Source: an uncultured bacterium
GTDB lineage: Bacteria; Pseudomonadota; Gammaproteobacteria; Burkholderiales; Burkholderiaceae_E
Assembly (NCBI GenBank): GCA_903866395.1
Contig: CAIPNM010000342.1
Location: 1 to 32,272, forward strand
Direction of reading: 5' to 3'
Length of the DNA stretch: 32,272 bases
The notes under the pieces were generated by a model. The model did no database searches and had not been told where the DNA came from. It worked only from the letters and a program-made list of their open reading frames with translations. This document shows, one piece after another, positions 31,481 through 32,272 of the stretch (positions within the stretch are counted from its first letter, which is position 1; the number at the start of each line of letters is the position of its first letter). The position numbers were made by a program, and so were the translations under genes.

Positions 31481-32157
31481 GCCGGTTCAAGCCGACCCTG
31501 CCGCAGGACCAGCTGACGATCAGCGATGGCTGCCGCCTCGTGTGAGTGGGTAACGAGTAACAGCGCTGCGCCCGATTCGGCAGCCTGCTCGGCGATCAGG
31601 GCGAGCGCAGTGCGGGCGCTTGAGGGATCCAGGTTGCCGGTGGGTTCGTCGGCGAGCAGCACACGGGGCGCAGCCACCAGCGCCCGCGCGAGCGCGACCC
31701 GTTGTTGCTCGCCACCCGAGAGTTCGCGAATCGGGGCTTGGAGGCGGGTGCCCAGGCCCAGTCGGCCGAGCACGGTGGCGGCGCGATCGAGTGCTTCGGC
31801 AGGGGGAATGCCGTTCAGGAGCAGCGGCACCGCGACATTTCGCTGCACGGTGAGGTGACCAAGGAGATGAAACGCCTGGAAGGCGAATCCGATCAGCTGA
31901 CGGCGAAGCGCGGCGGCGTGATCATCATCGAGACCGATGAGCGAGCGGCCGGCGATCTCCACACGCCCAGAGTCGGCGGGCTCGAGACCGGCAATGATGT
32001 TGAGCAGGGTGGACTTGCCGCTGCCCGACTCACCAAGCAATGCAATCCGCTCTCCCGGCTCGGCTCGTAGCGTCAGATCCTGGAGGATGATCCGCTCGCC
32101 GAAGCGCTTGTGAAGTGCCTCGAGCAGGACGGCGGGCGGATCCTCCCGCTCAGCCAT
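31477..32157 (-). CDS. ABC transporter ATP-binding protein (LolD/MacB type)
   Basis: This 226-residue ATPase of the LolD/MacB branch has Walker A GESGSGKST (42-50), the Q-loop GFAFQAFHLLGHLTVQRNV, signature LSGGEQQRVALARAL (146-160) and Walker B VLLADEPTGNLD. The DEPTGNLD form is typical of this family. It is the motor of the FtsX permease encoded after it. ATG 32157 overlaps the fabI stop by 8 nt; earlier starts would run through fabI in another frame. Confidence 0.93.
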   Translation of the reverse strand: MAEREDPPAVLLEALHKRFGERIILQDLTLRAEPGERIALLGESGSGKSTLLNIIAGLEPADSGRVEIAGRSLIGLDDDHAAALRRQLIGFAFQAFHLLGHLTVQRNVAVPLLLNGIPPAEALDRAATVLGRLGLGTRLQAPIRELSGGEQQRVALARALVAAPRVLLADEPTGNLDPSSARTALALIAEQAAESGAALLLVTHSHEAAAIADRQLVLRQGRLEPA

Positions 32158-32272
32158 TCGGTGATTCTGCGATCCCGCCCACGGTCTGGCTGAATCCGCC
32201 GTCGACATAAGTGATTTCGGCGGTGACACCGCCCGCAAGCTCTGAGAGGAGGAAGGCCGCGACGTTGCCAAC
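32150..32272 (-). CDS. fabI: Enoyl-ACP reductase FabI, C-terminal fragment
   Basis: The window edge cuts this gene, leaving the last 40 codons and stop. The reading VGNVAAFLLSELAGG followed by VTAEITYVDGGFSQTVGG is the FabI C-terminus (VGN-AAFL-SDL...GEI-YVDGGF), an NADH-dependent enoyl-ACP reductase of fatty acid synthesis. Its TGA overlaps the ATPase gene start by 8 nt, so the export genes are probably co-transcribed with it. The truncation is an artefact of the window, not a pseudogene. Confidence 0.88.
   Translation of the reverse strand, partial: VGNVAAFLLSELAGGVTAEITYVDGGFSQTVGGIAESPNG

Noticed and set aside
31477-32271. Longer start for the ABC ATPase reaching the window edge
   Set aside because: That extension runs through the fabI coding end in another frame, and ATG 32157 gives a family-typical N-terminus.

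Overview
The window looks like chromosome of a GC-rich betaproteobacterium, most likely Burkholderiales. The clues are the LivHMGF transporter with a built-in acyl-CoA ligase, the type II secretion (T2SS) gene order with gspC on the opposite strand, the LemA/TPM trio and overall protein style. No species can be named. Coding density is very high, no stretch over 300 bases lacks a gene, and I see no mobile element, CRISPR array or rRNA.

Layout. (1) 65-9183: a thiolase (minus) is divergent from an acyl-CoA dehydrogenase, which is followed by livH-livM-livG-livF, an AMP-forming acyl-CoA ligase and a Tat-exported binding protein (plus). This looks like uptake of an organic acid, its activation to a CoA thioester and beta-oxidation, rather than amino acid uptake. 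A strong hairpin follows at 9206-9236. (2) 9302-11902 (minus): EamA exporter, second acyl-CoA dehydrogenase and hotdog thioesterase. (3) 12004-14078 (plus): LemA lipoprotein and two TPM-domain proteins. (4) 14097-16182 (minus): TetR regulator, thyA, folA and tRNA-Arg(CCT). Each pair of protein genes overlaps by 4 nt, and the folA stop codon lies inside the tRNA. (5) 16323-27702: a T2SS locus, with a short gspC on minus and gspG-H-I-J-K-L-M-N-D-E-F on plus. It supplies the outer-membrane secretin, ATPase, inner-membrane platform and all pseudopilins; no prepilin peptidase is seen. (6) 27711-32272 (minus): the C-terminal end of fabI, then an ABC ATPase, a large FtsX-type permease and a Tat-exported AttH/CrtC-like lipocalin protein, all overlapping by a few bases.

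Most notable points are the folA/tRNA-Arg overlap, the TetR-thyA-folA coupling, an 18-residue tandem duplication in the GspD leader, a promoter with an overlapping dyad before livH, and the overlapping fabI-ABC-lipocalin run. Functions are inferred from recognised family motifs by reading alone; no database search was made.
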